Shown piece by piece: positions 36,498 through 45,564 of a stretch of 64,000 bases of DNA. The stretch lies in NCBI GenBank assembly GCA_015067175.1, contig SVMX01000004.1, positions 62,001-126,000 of the forward strand, given 5' to 3'. Under the pieces are notes generated by a model. That model worked only from the letters and a program-made list of their open reading frames with translations, was not told the origin of the DNA and made no database searches. The position numbers and the translations under genes are program-made. Numbering within the stretch: the stretch's first letter is position 1; each line of letters begins with the position of its first letter. Origin of the DNA: Oscillospiraceae bacterium (GTDB taxonomy: Bacteria > Bacillota > Clostridia > Oscillospirales > Ruminococcaceae).

Positions 36498-37304
36498 ATG
36501 TCTGAGATAATTGAGATAACCGATTTTTCGGCTGCTGAGCTTGACGTTTATGCGCGCCTTTCAGAGCCGCAGCTTGCTCATTATTACGAGCCTAAGGCGG
36601 GCATTTTCATTGCAGAAAGTCCCACTGTGATAAAGCTTGCGCTTGACGCGGGATATCAGCCGATATCGCTGCTGACGGAACGCTCGCATATAAACGGACA
36701 GCTGCACGATATCGTTGAGCGCTGCGGAGATATCCCCGTTTACACCGCGGAATTTGACGTGCTTACGCAGCTTACGGGCTTTAAGCTGACAAGAGGAGCG
36801 CTGTGCGCGATGCGCAGAAGACTTCTTCCCCCGGTGGAAGAAGTCTGCAAAAATGCGCGTCGTATCGCTGTGCTTGAGGACGTAGTTAATCCAACGAACA
36901 TAGGCGCGATAATCCGCTCGGCGGCAGCGCTTAATATTGACGCTGTGCTGCTTACCTCGGCGTGCAGCGACCCTCTTTATCGCCGCGCCGCAAGGGTAAG
37001 CATGGGCACGGTTTTTCAGATACCGTGGACGTATTTTGACTGTGATGACTATATGGCTCAGCTTAGCTTACTGGGCTTTAAGACTGCCGCTATGGCGCTG
37101 TCGGATAAATCTGTAAGCATTGACGATAAGGAGCTTACAGCACAAGAGAAGCTCGCTGTTATTCTCGGCACAGAGGGAAGCGGGCTGTCAGACGAAACTA
37201 TCGCAAAAGCTGATTTTACCGTGAAAATACCAATGTCACACGGCGTTGATTCGCTGAATGTTGCTGCTGCGAGCGCTGTTGCATTTTGGCAGCTTACGCG
37301 GTGA
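36498..37304 (+). CDS. TrmH/SpoU-family RNA 2'-O-methyltransferase
   Basis: 268 residues. SPOUT-fold methyltransferase motifs are present: motif 1 EDVVNPTNIGAIIRSA, motif 2 VILGTEGSGLS and motif 3 IPMSHGVDSLNVAAASAVA, with a preceding substrate-binding domain. It methylates a ribose in rRNA or tRNA; the target cannot be read from sequence. It begins 15 bp after the galE terminator with AAGGAGAGGCT as ribosome site, so it may depend on read-through. Confidence 0.92.
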   Translation: MSEIIEITDFSAAELDVYARLSEPQLAHYYEPKAGIFIAESPTVIKLALDAGYQPISLLTERSHINGQLHDIVERCGDIPVYTAEFDVLTQLTGFKLTRGALCAMRRRLLPPVEEVCKNARRIAVLEDVVNPTNIGAIIRSAAALNIDAVLLTSACSDPLYRRAARVSMGTVFQIPWTYFDCDDYMAQLSLLGFKTAAMALSDKSVSIDDKELTAQEKLAVILGTEGSGLSDETIAKADFTVKIPMSHGVDSLNVAAASAVAFWQLTR

Positions 37305-37374
37305 AATATTGCAGCACATAATTTGTTTGTTAGATTTGTCAATTTAGAGCATTGAAATTATTGCACAAAAACTA

Positions 37375-37403
37375 TTTACAACTGTTAAAAAAAGTGGTAT
37401 AAT
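37375..37403 (+). promoter_or_regulatory. Promoter of the cobU-like/pilT unit
   Basis: TTTACA, 17-bp spacer, TATAAT. Confidence 0.8.
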
Positions 37404-37487
37404 AAACCAAAGATGTGCAAATCGCGAGGTGTTTTCCGCCAAGCGCTTTGCTATGCTAATACTTCACCACGAAAGGAATGTCCGCAT

Positions 37488-38033
37488 ATGTCTAAGAATA
37501 TCTTAATTACCGGCGGCGCTGCCAGCGGAAAAACGAGATGGGCTGTTACATATTTTTCTGCCTGCGACTATGTTCTGTATCTTCGCACAGGAGAGGCGGT
37601 GGACGCTGATACCATGCACCGTATCGAATACGGAAACAACCAGCACGGTGTTGAATGGGATATCGTAACAGGCGTTAAGACCGCACCCGCCGAATATTTC
37701 ACAGACCATAAATTCGTTATCTTTGATAGTCTTGGCGCATATACCTCAAATATAATCAAAGAGCTTTGCGATGACCCCGACAACATGAGCGAGGAAACCC
37801 GCAAGGAGATCGAAAAGCGCGTTATCTCAGACGTTACCGAAATGCTCGATCGCATCAAGGAAAAAGACGGAAGCATGATAATAATAACGCTTGAAACAGG
37901 CTTCTCTGTTATACCCGAAAACCGCTCACAGGCTATTTTCAGAGAGATACTAGGAAATGTAAACCAGCGTATCGCCAATATAAGCGACGAGGTTTATTTC
38001 TCGGCAAGCGGTATCCAGTTCAAGATAAAGTAA
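37488..38033 (+). CDS. CobU-like protein lacking the guanylylation histidine
   Basis: 181 residues. The fold is that of adenosylcobinamide kinase/guanylyltransferase: Walker A TGGAASGKTRWA, DSLGAYTSNI, the ETGFSVIPENRSQAIFREILG block with NQRIA, and a closing SGIQFKIK. In CobU the GMP acceptor His46 lies in a RIxHHxxxRPxxW motif. Here the aligned segment reads RIEYGNNQHGVEW, with Tyr-Gly replacing His-His and the RP lost. Guanylyl transfer by the known route should be impossible; kinase or a new function remains. No other cobalamin gene is nearby; pilT follows 34 bp later. Start is the ATG at 37488; the track extension is unsupported. Confidence 0.8.
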   Translation: MSKNILITGGAASGKTRWAVTYFSACDYVLYLRTGEAVDADTMHRIEYGNNQHGVEWDIVTGVKTAPAEYFTDHKFVIFDSLGAYTSNIIKELCDDPDNMSEETRKEIEKRVISDVTEMLDRIKEKDGSMIIITLETGFSVIPENRSQAIFREILGNVNQRIANISDEVYFSASGIQFKIK

Positions 38034-38067
38034 TTCAATTTATATTTCTGAAAGGACGGACTTATAT

Positions 38068-39138
38068 ATGACTTTTGAAGAATTTATTATGCAGGCTAGA
38101 GAGATGAAGGCTTCCGATATTCATCTTACCGTTGGTGCGCCTACTGTTGTAAGAGTAAACGGAGAGCTGCGCAAGTATACCGAGCTTAGCGATCAGGTCG
38201 TAAACCGTACCATTTTATCTATCCTTACCGCTGAACAGGAAAAGATGCTGACAGAGGGTCACGATATAGACTTCAGCTTTGAGCTGAAAAACGGCGCAAG
38301 ACAGCGTGTCAACGTATTCCGTCAGAGCGGAAAGCTTGCCGCTTGTATCCGTCTGCTCAATGCGGAGATACCCACACTTGAGTCGCTGAAGATGCCCCCT
38401 GTACTGCTTGAATTTGCAAAAAAGCGCCGCGGTCTGGTGCTTGTAACAGGTCCTACAGGTGCAGGTAAGTCCACAACACTTGCTGCAATGGTAGAGTATA
38501 TCAACAAGACCCGCGCGTGCCACATCATTACTATCGAAGATCCTATCGAGTACCGCTACACTCAGCAAAAAGCTACCATACATCAGCGTGAGCTTGGCAG
38601 AGATGTTCCAACATTTGCAAGCGCGCTCAGAAGCGCTCTGCGTGAGGACCCAGATGTTATCCTTATCGGTGAGATGCGTGACTATGAGACCATTTCCCTT
38701 GCAATGACCGCTGCTGAAACAGGACACCTTGTGTTCGGCACACTGCACACCTCCAGTGCTGCGCAGACTATCGACCGTATCATCGACGCTTGCCCCACAT
38801 ACGCACAGGAGCAGACACGTTCTCAGCTTGCAAATATGATACAGGGTATCGTTGCTCAGTCGCTGGTTCCTACCTCCGATGGCAAGGGCAGAGTAGCCGC
38901 TGTTGAAGTTATGGTCGGCACAGACGCTGTAAAGAACCTTATCCGTACGAACAAGATTCCTCAGATGGAAACTATAATGCAGTCCGCTACAAGCCTTGGT
39001 ATGATAACTCTCAATGACAGCCTTGCAAAGCTGTATCAGAGCAACACCATCACCTATCAGACCGCTATGGAATACTGCACAGATTCCACTGAAATGGAAA
39101 AGAAGCTGATGAGCAGCGCTGCCGCTTTACGCAGATAA
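38068..39138 (+). CDS. pilT: Type IV pilus retraction ATPase PilT
   Basis: 356 residues. Family features: KASDIHLTVGAPTVVRVNG at the N terminus, Walker A VTGPTGAGKSTT, the Asp box EDPIEY, Walker B and AIRNLIRE-type region DVILIGEMRDYETISLAM, and the His box GHLVFGTLHTSSA. PilT powers pilus disassembly for twitching or DNA uptake. No other pilus gene is in the window. It appears co-transcribed with the CobU-like gene and ends at a perfect terminator. Confidence 0.96.
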   Translation: MTFEEFIMQAREMKASDIHLTVGAPTVVRVNGELRKYTELSDQVVNRTILSILTAEQEKMLTEGHDIDFSFELKNGARQRVNVFRQSGKLAACIRLLNAEIPTLESLKMPPVLLEFAKKRRGLVLVTGPTGAGKSTTLAAMVEYINKTRACHIITIEDPIEYRYTQQKATIHQRELGRDVPTFASALRSALREDPDVILIGEMRDYETISLAMTAAETGHLVFGTLHTSSAAQTIDRIIDACPTYAQEQTRSQLANMIQGIVAQSLVPTSDGKGRVAAVEVMVGTDAVKNLIRTNKIPQMETIMQSATSLGMITLNDSLAKLYQSNTITYQTAMEYCTDSTEMEKKLMSSAAALRR

Positions 39139-39151
39139 TCAACGACATGGA

Positions 39152-39184
39152 AAGACCTGAGTTTTAAAACTCAGGTCTTCTTTT
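39152..39184. terminator. Bidirectional terminator
   Basis: AAGACCTGAGTTTTAAAACTCAGGTCTT is a perfect 28-bp palindrome between convergent pilT and spoIIP. Confidence 0.9.
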
Positions 39185-40379
39185 ATTCAAGCACCGAAAG
39201 CGCCGCCGCCATGCTCTCACCAAGAAGCTCCGCTGTGTAAAGGGCTTCCTCCAGAGAATTTGCATGGCTGCCTACTTCGATAAGCAGCGAGCCTGTTGTG
39301 ATATGCTGATTGTAATTTCGATAATCAAACAAAACAGGGCGAGCAAGGCTTGGATACATAAGTTCCGCAGAATTTTGCAGTAGCGCCGCAAGCTTGAAAT
39401 TTTCGATATAATCGGGCATATTGAAGCGCCCGTCATCACAGCCCGCTATTATCATAAACTGCGCCGCGCTTTTTCCGTCTATCTCAACGCATGGAGCAAT
39501 ACGGCTGCCATCAGCGTCAAGCATGGCGTCGCGGTGCAGGTCGATAACTATCTTTATTGACGGATATTCCTCGAGCGCAGCGCGTATCGTTTCTTCGCTG
39601 CGGTCATAAGAGCCTGTATAAGTGGGATAGTCGTGTATCGTTCCGTCATGCAGCACTGAAATTCCGTTGTCAGCAAGCGTATTTGCCAACATCTCCCCTA
39701 CTGCGACCATATTGTGCGAGGAGTCTTTTGAACGACTGGGGAAATCCTCATCAAAATAGCTTCTGGTGTACGGCTCGTAGCTTTCTGTCGTATGCGTGTG
39801 TACTATAAGCACCTGCGGCTCGGGAGAATTAAGCTCTATATCAAGGTCAGGAAGCTGCTGCGCGGCTGACAGCAACAGCTCATTGTCGTCCTCGGTGCAG
39901 TTACGCACATAAGCGCCGCTTGACAAAGCTATATAATCGCGGCTTTTCGAAGCGCCATAGGTCTTTCTGATTATCTCCCCGCTGTTTTTGCCTGCGGCTG
40001 AATAATCAAGTCCGTCATCGTGTTCGGTTATATTTCGGGATATAGCTACCGCCTTTTGCGGTGTAGCTTCAGTCGGCTCAGATTCGATAGTTTCATCGGG
40101 TAACACACTCTGACTGTCAGAAGTACTCGCCGAAGTAGTCTGCGCGGCTGACGAAGCAGCAGGAATGTCCACGTCAGTCCGCTGAGTTGTTGGCGGTGTA
40201 GCTTCGGTGTTATTCTCCTTTGAAGCAGGAAGCGGAACTCCCGCCGATATGTAAGCCGCGTTTCGCGTAAGCTCAGCGGCCGCAGCAAAGGCCTCCCCAG
40301 CCGAAGCTCCCGATATCAGCATTGTCGATGGCAGAAGCGCTGCCGCAGACAGAATTGCAATTACTTTGTTTGTCCTCAT
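39183..40379 (-). CDS. spoIIP: Stage II sporulation protein P (peptidoglycan amidase/endopeptidase)
   Basis: 398 residues. Signal-like N terminus, then a 90-residue Thr/Ser/Ala-rich linker, then the SpoIIP amidase domain: IVHTHTTESYEPY (zinc His), HNMVAVGEML, and DLHRDAML, with SLLIEVGSHANSLEEA near the C terminus. In sporulating Firmicutes it joins SpoIID/SpoIIM to drive engulfment. Its presence suggests at least sporulation ancestry. Start after GGAGGTTAAAA. Confidence 0.9.
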   Translation of the reverse strand: MRTNKVIAILSAAALLPSTMLISGASAGEAFAAAAELTRNAAYISAGVPLPASKENNTEATPPTTQRTDVDIPAASSAAQTTSASTSDSQSVLPDETIESEPTEATPQKAVAISRNITEHDDGLDYSAAGKNSGEIIRKTYGASKSRDYIALSSGAYVRNCTEDDNELLLSAAQQLPDLDIELNSPEPQVLIVHTHTTESYEPYTRSYFDEDFPSRSKDSSHNMVAVGEMLANTLADNGISVLHDGTIHDYPTYTGSYDRSEETIRAALEEYPSIKIVIDLHRDAMLDADGSRIAPCVEIDGKSAAQFMIIAGCDDGRFNMPDYIENFKLAALLQNSAELMYPSLARPVLFDYRNYNQHITTGSLLIEVGSHANSLEEALYTAELLGESMAAALSVLE

Positions 40380-40465
40380 TTTTAACCTCCAGTGATGTCT
40401 TTTGTATTAATAATATTGGACAATCCAGAGATTTATGCATAGAACGCAAAAAAATTTTAAAAGTA

Positions 40466-40494
40466 TTGACAAAAAACAGAGTGCGTGCTATAAT
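40466..40494 (+). promoter_or_regulatory. Consensus promoter of the leuA T-box leader
   Basis: TTGACA, 17-bp spacer, TATAAT. Confidence 0.9.
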
Positions 40495-40500
40495 AACATC

Positions 40501-40770
40501 AGAATATGTTGAAATGCGTTGATAGGAAATAAAGCTTTGACGTGGTTTTCAGAGAGCCGCCGTTTGGTGCGAGGCGGTAACGCGGCATGGCCATAGCTCC
40601 TCCTTGAGCAGGATCGCTGAACCTCACAGTAGGCGGTCACGGGTTCTCCCGTTACAGAGATACACATTGTTAGATGTGGACGAGTGGGCGAGGTTTTATA
40701 CCCGCCAATGAGAGTGGTACCGTGGAGTTTACAGCTTCATCTCTTTATGAGATGGGGCTGTTTTTGTTTT
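40501..40770 (+). ncRNA. T-box leader, leucine (CUC specifier)
   Basis: Full T-box layout: CAGAGAG and the GGUG distal element in Stem I, a specifier stretch CUC-CUC-CUUGAGCAG whose first CUC (40597-40599) aligns with the GGC-AUU-CUUGAGCA of the known glyQS leader, an AGUAGG region with a CCGUUACAG segment, the antiterminator AGAGUGGUACCGUGG (UGGUACC 40715-40721), and a terminator ACAGC...GCUGU with U5 (40731-40765). Uncharged tRNA-Leu(GAG) should favour read-through into leuA. Confidence 0.92.
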
Positions 40771-40847
40771 ATGCGTGCTTTTTAGAGCTTAAACGAATTC
40801 AACTGTTCTTCATTTGCTATAAAATTTTTGCGAAAGGACGAAATGAC

Positions 40848-42509
40848 ATGATCGAAGCAAGTAAGTACACACGACGTTATTTTATGCCGCCGTTTCCTTG
40901 TATGGACTGGACTACAAAAGAGTATGCGGATAAGCCGCCTATGTGGTGCAGCGTTGACCTGCGCGACGGAAATCAGGCGCTGATAATCCCGATGAGCCTC
41001 GAAGAAAAGCTGGAGTTTTTCGGACACCTTGTCAGAGTTGGCTTCAAGGAGATCGAAATAGGCTTCCCTGCCGCCTCCGATACCGAGTATGAGTTCTGCC
41101 GCGCGCTGATAGAGCGCAACCTCATTCCCGATGACGTTGCAGTGCAGGTTTTGACGCAGAGCCGTGAGCATATAATCCAAAAGACATTCGAGGCGCTGGA
41201 GGGCTGCAAGAACGCAGTAGTGCATCTGTATAACTCCACATCTGTTGCTCAGCGTCAGCAGGTGTTCAGAAAGAGCAAGGAAGAAATAATCGAGATTGCC
41301 GAAACAGGCGCAAAGCTGCTTAACGAATACAAGGCAAAAACAAAGGGTAATTTCCGCTTTGAGTACTCACCCGAAAGCTTCACAGGAACAGAGCCTGAGT
41401 TCGCCGCTGAGATATGCAATAGGGTCATTGATATATGGCAGCCTACCCCCGAAAACAAGGTCATCATAAACCTGCCCGTGACCGTTGCGGAATCTATGTC
41501 ACACGTTTATGCTCAGCAAGTAGAATATATGTGCAAAACTCTGCACAACAGAGAGAATGTTATCGTTTCGCTGCATCCGCACAACGACCGCGGCTGCGCA
41601 GTTGCGGATACGGAGCTTGGTCTGCTTGCAGGCGCCGACCGAGTTGAGGGAACACTGTTCGGAAACGGCGAGCGCACAGGCAATGTGGATATTATCACAT
41701 TGGCACTGAATATGTATTCCCACGGCGTTGAGCCGGGACTTGATTTCACTGACCTGCCCGAAATAACCGAGGCATATGAGCGCCTGACAAGAATGCACGT
41801 TTATGAGCGTATGCCGTACAGCGGACGTCTGGTGTTTGCGGCGTTCAGCGGCTCACATCAGGACGCTATCGCAAAGGGTATGCGCTGGAGAAACGAGACC
41901 GACCCCGAGCACTGGAATGTCCCCTACCTCCCAATCGACCCCAGAGATCTCGGCAGAGAATACGAGGGCGATGTTATCCGCATCAACAGCCAGTCGGGCA
42001 AGGGCGGTATCGGCTACCTCTTGGAGAGCAATTACGGAATCTCCATGCCGCCGAAAATGCGCGAGCAGTTCGGTTATATCGTCAAGGGTGTTTCGGACAG
42101 ACAGCATAAGGAGCTTATGCCCTCTGAGGTCTACAAGATATTCGAGGACACCTACCTCAACAGCAACGGAAATGTTAAATTTATCAGCGCACACTATACT
42201 CAGGGCGAGCTGATCTCCTCTATCGTTAAGGTAGCGATAAACGGCTGTGAGCGCACCTTTACAGGAAGCGGAAACGGTCGTCTTGACGCGGTTTCCGACG
42301 CGCTTAAAAACGGAATGGGCATCGACTACACCATCTCTACCTTTGCGCAGAACGCCATGGAGCAATCCTCCAAATCCAAGGCGGCGTCTTATATCGGCGT
42401 AACTCTCCCCGATGGCAGAGTAAGCTGGGGCGCGGGTATCCACACCGATATAATCGTATCGTCTGTGTTGGCGCTTATTTCTGCGCTGGATAATTCGGGC
42501 GTAGTGTAA
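40848..42509 (+). CDS. leuA: 2-isopropylmalate synthase (type 2)
   Basis: First committed step of leucine synthesis: acetyl-CoA plus 2-oxoisovalerate. 553 residues from the ATG after GCGAAAGGACGAAATGAC; the track start at 40674 lies inside the T-box. Motifs: SVDLRDGNQALI (metal and catalytic Arg), SLHPHNDRGCAVAD, GTLFGNGERTGNVD and the C-terminal leucine-feedback domain. The YFMPPF start and 550-residue length match the LeuA2 type. leuBCD are not in the window. Confidence 0.96.
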   Translation: MIEASKYTRRYFMPPFPCMDWTTKEYADKPPMWCSVDLRDGNQALIIPMSLEEKLEFFGHLVRVGFKEIEIGFPAASDTEYEFCRALIERNLIPDDVAVQVLTQSREHIIQKTFEALEGCKNAVVHLYNSTSVAQRQQVFRKSKEEIIEIAETGAKLLNEYKAKTKGNFRFEYSPESFTGTEPEFAAEICNRVIDIWQPTPENKVIINLPVTVAESMSHVYAQQVEYMCKTLHNRENVIVSLHPHNDRGCAVADTELGLLAGADRVEGTLFGNGERTGNVDIITLALNMYSHGVEPGLDFTDLPEITEAYERLTRMHVYERMPYSGRLVFAAFSGSHQDAIAKGMRWRNETDPEHWNVPYLPIDPRDLGREYEGDVIRINSQSGKGGIGYLLESNYGISMPPKMREQFGYIVKGVSDRQHKELMPSEVYKIFEDTYLNSNGNVKFISAHYTQGELISSIVKVAINGCERTFTGSGNGRLDAVSDALKNGMGIDYTISTFAQNAMEQSSKSKAASYIGVTLPDGRVSWGAGIHTDIIVSSVLALISALDNSGVV

Positions 42510-42513
42510 TTAC

Positions 42514-42550
42514 AAAAAATTGCGGCAGGATAAACTGTCGCAATTTTTTT
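42514..42550 (+). terminator. Intrinsic terminator of leuA
   Basis: ATTGCGGCAG/CTGTCGCAAT stem (one wobble) with A6 before and T7 after. Confidence 0.88.
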
Positions 42551-42560
42551 GTTGAAAGTG

Positions 42561-42589
42561 TTGAAATATTACAAAAAGTATGATATAAT
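42561..42589 (+). promoter_or_regulatory. Promoter of nrdR
   Basis: TTGAAA, 17-bp spacer, TATAAT; the leader to nrdR is about 145 nt and holds an unsupported 35-codon frame. Confidence 0.8.
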
Positions 42590-42738
42590 AACAACATATA
42601 GTATGATACACTGATGAAAAAGACAATTCAGCAAAAGGCTATAGCAGTCACGCTCCTATATTCGCTTGACAGCGCATATAATAAGCATGGCTCTGATATA
42701 AGAAATATAAAAAGCAGATAATTGAGGAGAGTATCATT

Positions 42739-43188
42739 ATGAAATGTCCCGAATGTAATTGCGAGGAAAGCAAGGTTATCGACTCCCGCCCAACCGAAAA
42801 CAAGGTGCGCCGCCGCCGCGAATGTATACAGTGCGGCTATCGCTTTACTACCTATGAGATAATCGAAGAAGTTCCGCTGATGGTAATAAAAAAAGACAAT
42901 TCCATCGAGCCTTTTGACAGAGAAAAGCTGGTCGACAGGCTGTGCAGAGCTACCGTAAAGCGCCCTGTAACTCTGGAAACAATAGAAAACATGGTTGAAA
43001 GCATCGCAGCTGAGCTTAAAAATTCACTGCAGCGCGAGGTGACTTCCGACAAAATCGGCGAGCTTGTTCTGCATAAGCTGAAGGATATCGACCCTGTCGC
43101 ATACATCAGATTTGCGTCAGTTTATCGCGATTTCGGCGATGTTGACAGCTTTATGAAGATAATCTCTGAGCTTAAAGAAGCACAGTAA
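42739..43188 (+). CDS. nrdR: Transcriptional repressor NrdR
   Basis: 149 residues. N-terminal zinc ribbon ([18 protein letters not shown]...[17 protein letters not shown]) and an ATP-cone domain ([16 protein letters not shown]). It senses ATP/dATP and represses ribonucleotide reductase genes. Length and motifs are standard. Start after GAGGAGAGTATCATT. No nrd genes are in the window. Confidence 0.97.
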   Translation: MKCPECNCEESKVIDSRPTENKVRRRRECIQCGYRFTTYEIIEEVPLMVIKKDNSIEPFDREKLVDRLCRATVKRPVTLETIENMVESIAAELKNSLQREVTSDKIGELVLHKLKDIDPVAYIRFASVYRDFGDVDSFMKIISELKEAQ

Positions 43189-43222
43189 TTTGTGCAGCGA
43201 ACACAAAAACATTATAAAAATC

Positions 43223-43253
43223 ATACCCTGAGAAAATATCTTTCTCAGGGTAT
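43223..43253. terminator. Bidirectional terminator
   Basis: ATACCCTGAGAAA/TTTCTCAGGGTAT between convergent nrdR and the cyclic-nucleotide-binding gene. Confidence 0.82.
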
Positions 43254-43274
43254 TGTTGTTATTTAAAAACCAAG

Positions 43275-43796
43275 TTATATATTTTTAAAATAGTTGCTAC
43301 CATTAAGAGCGGATATTTTGTATTTCTCCAGCTTGTCGCTGATGTCTATAACCTTGGGCATATTATCACTGCCTGCGCTCTCCAGCTTTTCTTCAAGCGT
43401 TTTGATAGTGTTTTTATAATCGTCAGCCATAAGGTCAAGATCGGCGCTGAGCATGACTACGCTCTTCGCCATATTCTTCATGATCTCGATAGCGTTATGT
43501 GTGTTTTTGATAATAAAGCTTTCAAACTGGTCCTCGGTCACCTGCATCACCATAGCGTCCTTGATTGCAACTACCGTATAGGGGCTGGGTCTGCCCGCAA
43601 GCATAGATACCTCGCCAAAGCACTTTGATTCTCCCGCAGCACCGATGAGATATTCATTTTCCTCGCCATAATGCAGATAAAGCGCAACGCTGCCCGATAA
43701 TATTTTATACAGCGCATTGCAACGTTCACCCTCGCGGATAATTATCTCGTCCTCTTTATATATCTTCATCAAAGAATTCTGCTTATTATCGCTCAT
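43275..43796 (-). CDS. Cyclic-nucleotide-binding domain protein without DNA-binding domain
   Basis: 173 residues. A cNMP-binding domain (about 12-115) has the Crp-type pattern ILSGSVALYLHYGEE and the phosphate cassette CFGEVSMLAGRPSPYTVVA. In place of an HTH, the C terminus is a 50-residue helical, coiled-coil-like stretch. It may act as a sensor or scaffold. RPSPYT, in place of the RxAT core, makes nucleotide identity uncertain. Start after CAGGGAGGAATAACC. Confidence 0.85.
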   Translation of the reverse strand: MSDNKQNSLMKIYKEDEIIIREGERCNALYKILSGSVALYLHYGEENEYLIGAAGESKCFGEVSMLAGRPSPYTVVAIKDAMVMQVTEDQFESFIIKNTHNAIEIMKNMAKSVVMLSADLDLMADDYKNTIKTLEEKLESAGSDNMPKVIDISDKLEKYKISALNGSNYFKNI

Positions 43797-43842
43797 GGTT
43801 ATTCCTCCCTGTTAGGCATTAAATGGTGTGATTTATATAATT

Positions 43843-43871
43843 ATTATACAATAAATGACAAGTCACGTCAA
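43843..43871 (-). promoter_or_regulatory. Promoter of the cyclic-nucleotide-binding gene
   Basis: Minus strand TTGACG, 17-bp spacer, TATAAT. Confidence 0.8.
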
Positions 43872-43879
43872 GACTATTT

Positions 43880-43967
43880 CGGCAAAAAACGGCATAGTAA
43901 ACGCTCGCTTTGGCACAGAAACATAGTTTTTCGAAAGACTGAAACGCCCTGTTACACAGGGCGTTTC
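43880..43967. repeat. Copy of the 5.0-kb intergenic repeat plus terminator hairpin
   Basis: AAACATAGTTTTTCGA and surrounding bases match the segment at 5026-5041, with related flanks (AACGCTCGCTTTGGC here, AACGCCCGCTTCGCG there) and a hairpin directly after in both: GAAACGCCCTG/CAGGGCGTTTC here (43941-43967), which also ends the leftward gene at 43971. Confidence 0.7.
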
Positions 43968-43970
43968 ATA

Positions 43971-45533
43971 TCAGTTTAATGTCGAAGATTTTTCTGCAGC
44001 CAGTTCTGCTTTCTTTTCGTTTTTCTCACGAGAACGAACCTTGATCAGAGTATTATCTGCTCCGTCTAAAAGATCCTTATAGCCAATCTTTGACATGATC
44101 TCGTCTTGTGTTTTGATATGTGCTTTATCACTATTGCTCTTTTGTATATCCTTATCGGGATCTTTAATAATATTAAAGAAGCGAAGTATCCTTATCAACA
44201 GCGAAACAGGCTCCTTCTTCATATCCTTAATATCTGTCTCAATAGCAATGGGCGGTAGCAATTTAATGCCATTCTCAGCATGAGCGTCTTCTTTCATCTT
44301 ACAGATATCCAATCTCTTGCCGCTGAGCGCAGCAGCGCAGATGTCACACTTCAGCTTAGCATAATCCAAATTGGTGGGTTTAGCTTCTTCAAACTTCTGA
44401 CGATAGGTCACAAACATCTCATTACCGTCGACCTCTCTGGTTTCACCTGTAGGCAGATCAAGAACGCTTTTACCGTCTATGTATACCTCTGTGCAGGGGT
44501 CAAATCCCAGCTTTTTAACCTTTTTAAGCTCGTCGACGGTATATACCAGATCAAGCATTCTGTTAAAGCTTGCTTCGCCCCACTCTGTTTCAGCATAAGA
44601 AAGGGTGCGCGACTCATTATTTGCTATGAAACTTTCAGCGGTCAGATCTTTAAGAAGATAATTGCTTTCAAACTTAAGAAAAGCGCTACCGCAACCAAGC
44701 TCCAACATATCATCATCTATCAGATTCTCGACAGTGAGTTGACGCAGTTCATCAAGAACTTTGTTCTTTTGATCTTTTGATACTTTCTTACACTGTTCTT
44801 TAAGATGAGCAAAGATCTCCTTTTGCTCATCATTCTCAGGAACAAACTTTCCATCGCCGAATGCAGCATTCAGAATTGACGCAGCTTCTGTCATAGCCTT
44901 GTCCCAGAATTCTTTCATTGCAACACTGACAGGCATTCTTTCTCCATTGTCATTATTGAGAACCTTTCTGTCGAAAAATGCAGACATTACATTAGTAACG
45001 ACACTTTCCTTTACGGACAGCGGACACTCCTCAAAGGGCATACTTAAAGCCTGCTCGGGAGTAATGTTTTCCGGAATTGCAATCTTTTTTCCGGCAGTGT
45101 TATTAAGAATGATAAACTCATTTTTGTATTTTACAGGGACTTCAATGTTAGGATTTTCCTTAATAAAGGATTCTAAAAAACTGAGATATGTAGGCGCCAG
45201 CTTGCTTCTTACATTATCAGCGAAAAACGCAGTACCGTTTTTGCTCATACCCAGCATCGCCGCAATCATGACTGGATCGTAGCAGTTCAGCGCTATATCG
45301 TTCAGACGTTTACCTATCTTATACATCTCGATAACATCATCGTTATCGCCAACGAATCTATCGGTAGCGAAATCAGTTATCATATAATGGCGCAGATCAC
45401 GGTCGCTTTCATAACGTTCCTGTGCCATATTCTCATAAAGCTCTCTTGTAAAGCTCTTCTTGTCATTTGCATAATTCACAATTTCCGAAATAAGGTGATC
45501 AACATTCTGTATTACGATCTTATCGTCTGCCAT
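43971..45533 (-). CDS. Large unknown cytoplasmic protein
   Basis: 520 residues, no signal peptide or membrane helix, mostly helical and acidic. No family recognised. Near the C terminus (about 435-455) lies KKEPVSLLIRILRFFNIIKDPDKD, an amphipathic stretch followed by a lysine-rich disordered tail; the protein at 24253 has a similar element. Start after TTTAGGAGGATATTGTT. A 22-bp palindrome lies 32 bp before the start, suggesting repression. A hairpin of the repeat family ends the gene. Confidence 0.75.
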   Translation of the reverse strand: MADDKIVIQNVDHLISEIVNYANDKKSFTRELYENMAQERYESDRDLRHYMITDFATDRFVGDNDDVIEMYKIGKRLNDIALNCYDPVMIAAMLGMSKNGTAFFADNVRSKLAPTYLSFLESFIKENPNIEVPVKYKNEFIILNNTAGKKIAIPENITPEQALSMPFEECPLSVKESVVTNVMSAFFDRKVLNNDNGERMPVSVAMKEFWDKAMTEAASILNAAFGDGKFVPENDEQKEIFAHLKEQCKKVSKDQKNKVLDELRQLTVENLIDDDMLELGCGSAFLKFESNYLLKDLTAESFIANNESRTLSYAETEWGEASFNRMLDLVYTVDELKKVKKLGFDPCTEVYIDGKSVLDLPTGETREVDGNEMFVTYRQKFEEAKPTNLDYAKLKCDICAAALSGKRLDICKMKEDAHAENGIKLLPPIAIETDIKDMKKEPVSLLIRILRFFNIIKDPDKDIQKSNSDKAHIKTQDEIMSKIGYKDLLDGADNTLIKVRSREKNEKKAELAAEKSSTLN

Positions 45534-45564
45534 AACAATATCCTCCTAAAAGTGTTTTTAAGGT

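Noticed and set aside
40674-40847. 58-residue N-terminal extension of leuA
   Set aside because: It would be translated from inside the T-box antiterminator and terminator; the ATG at 40848 has a proper ribosome site and the family's N terminus.
42614-42721. 35-codon frame in the nrdR leader
   Set aside because: No ribosome site before its ATG and no recognisable motif; could be a leader peptide, but the sequence alone does not support it.
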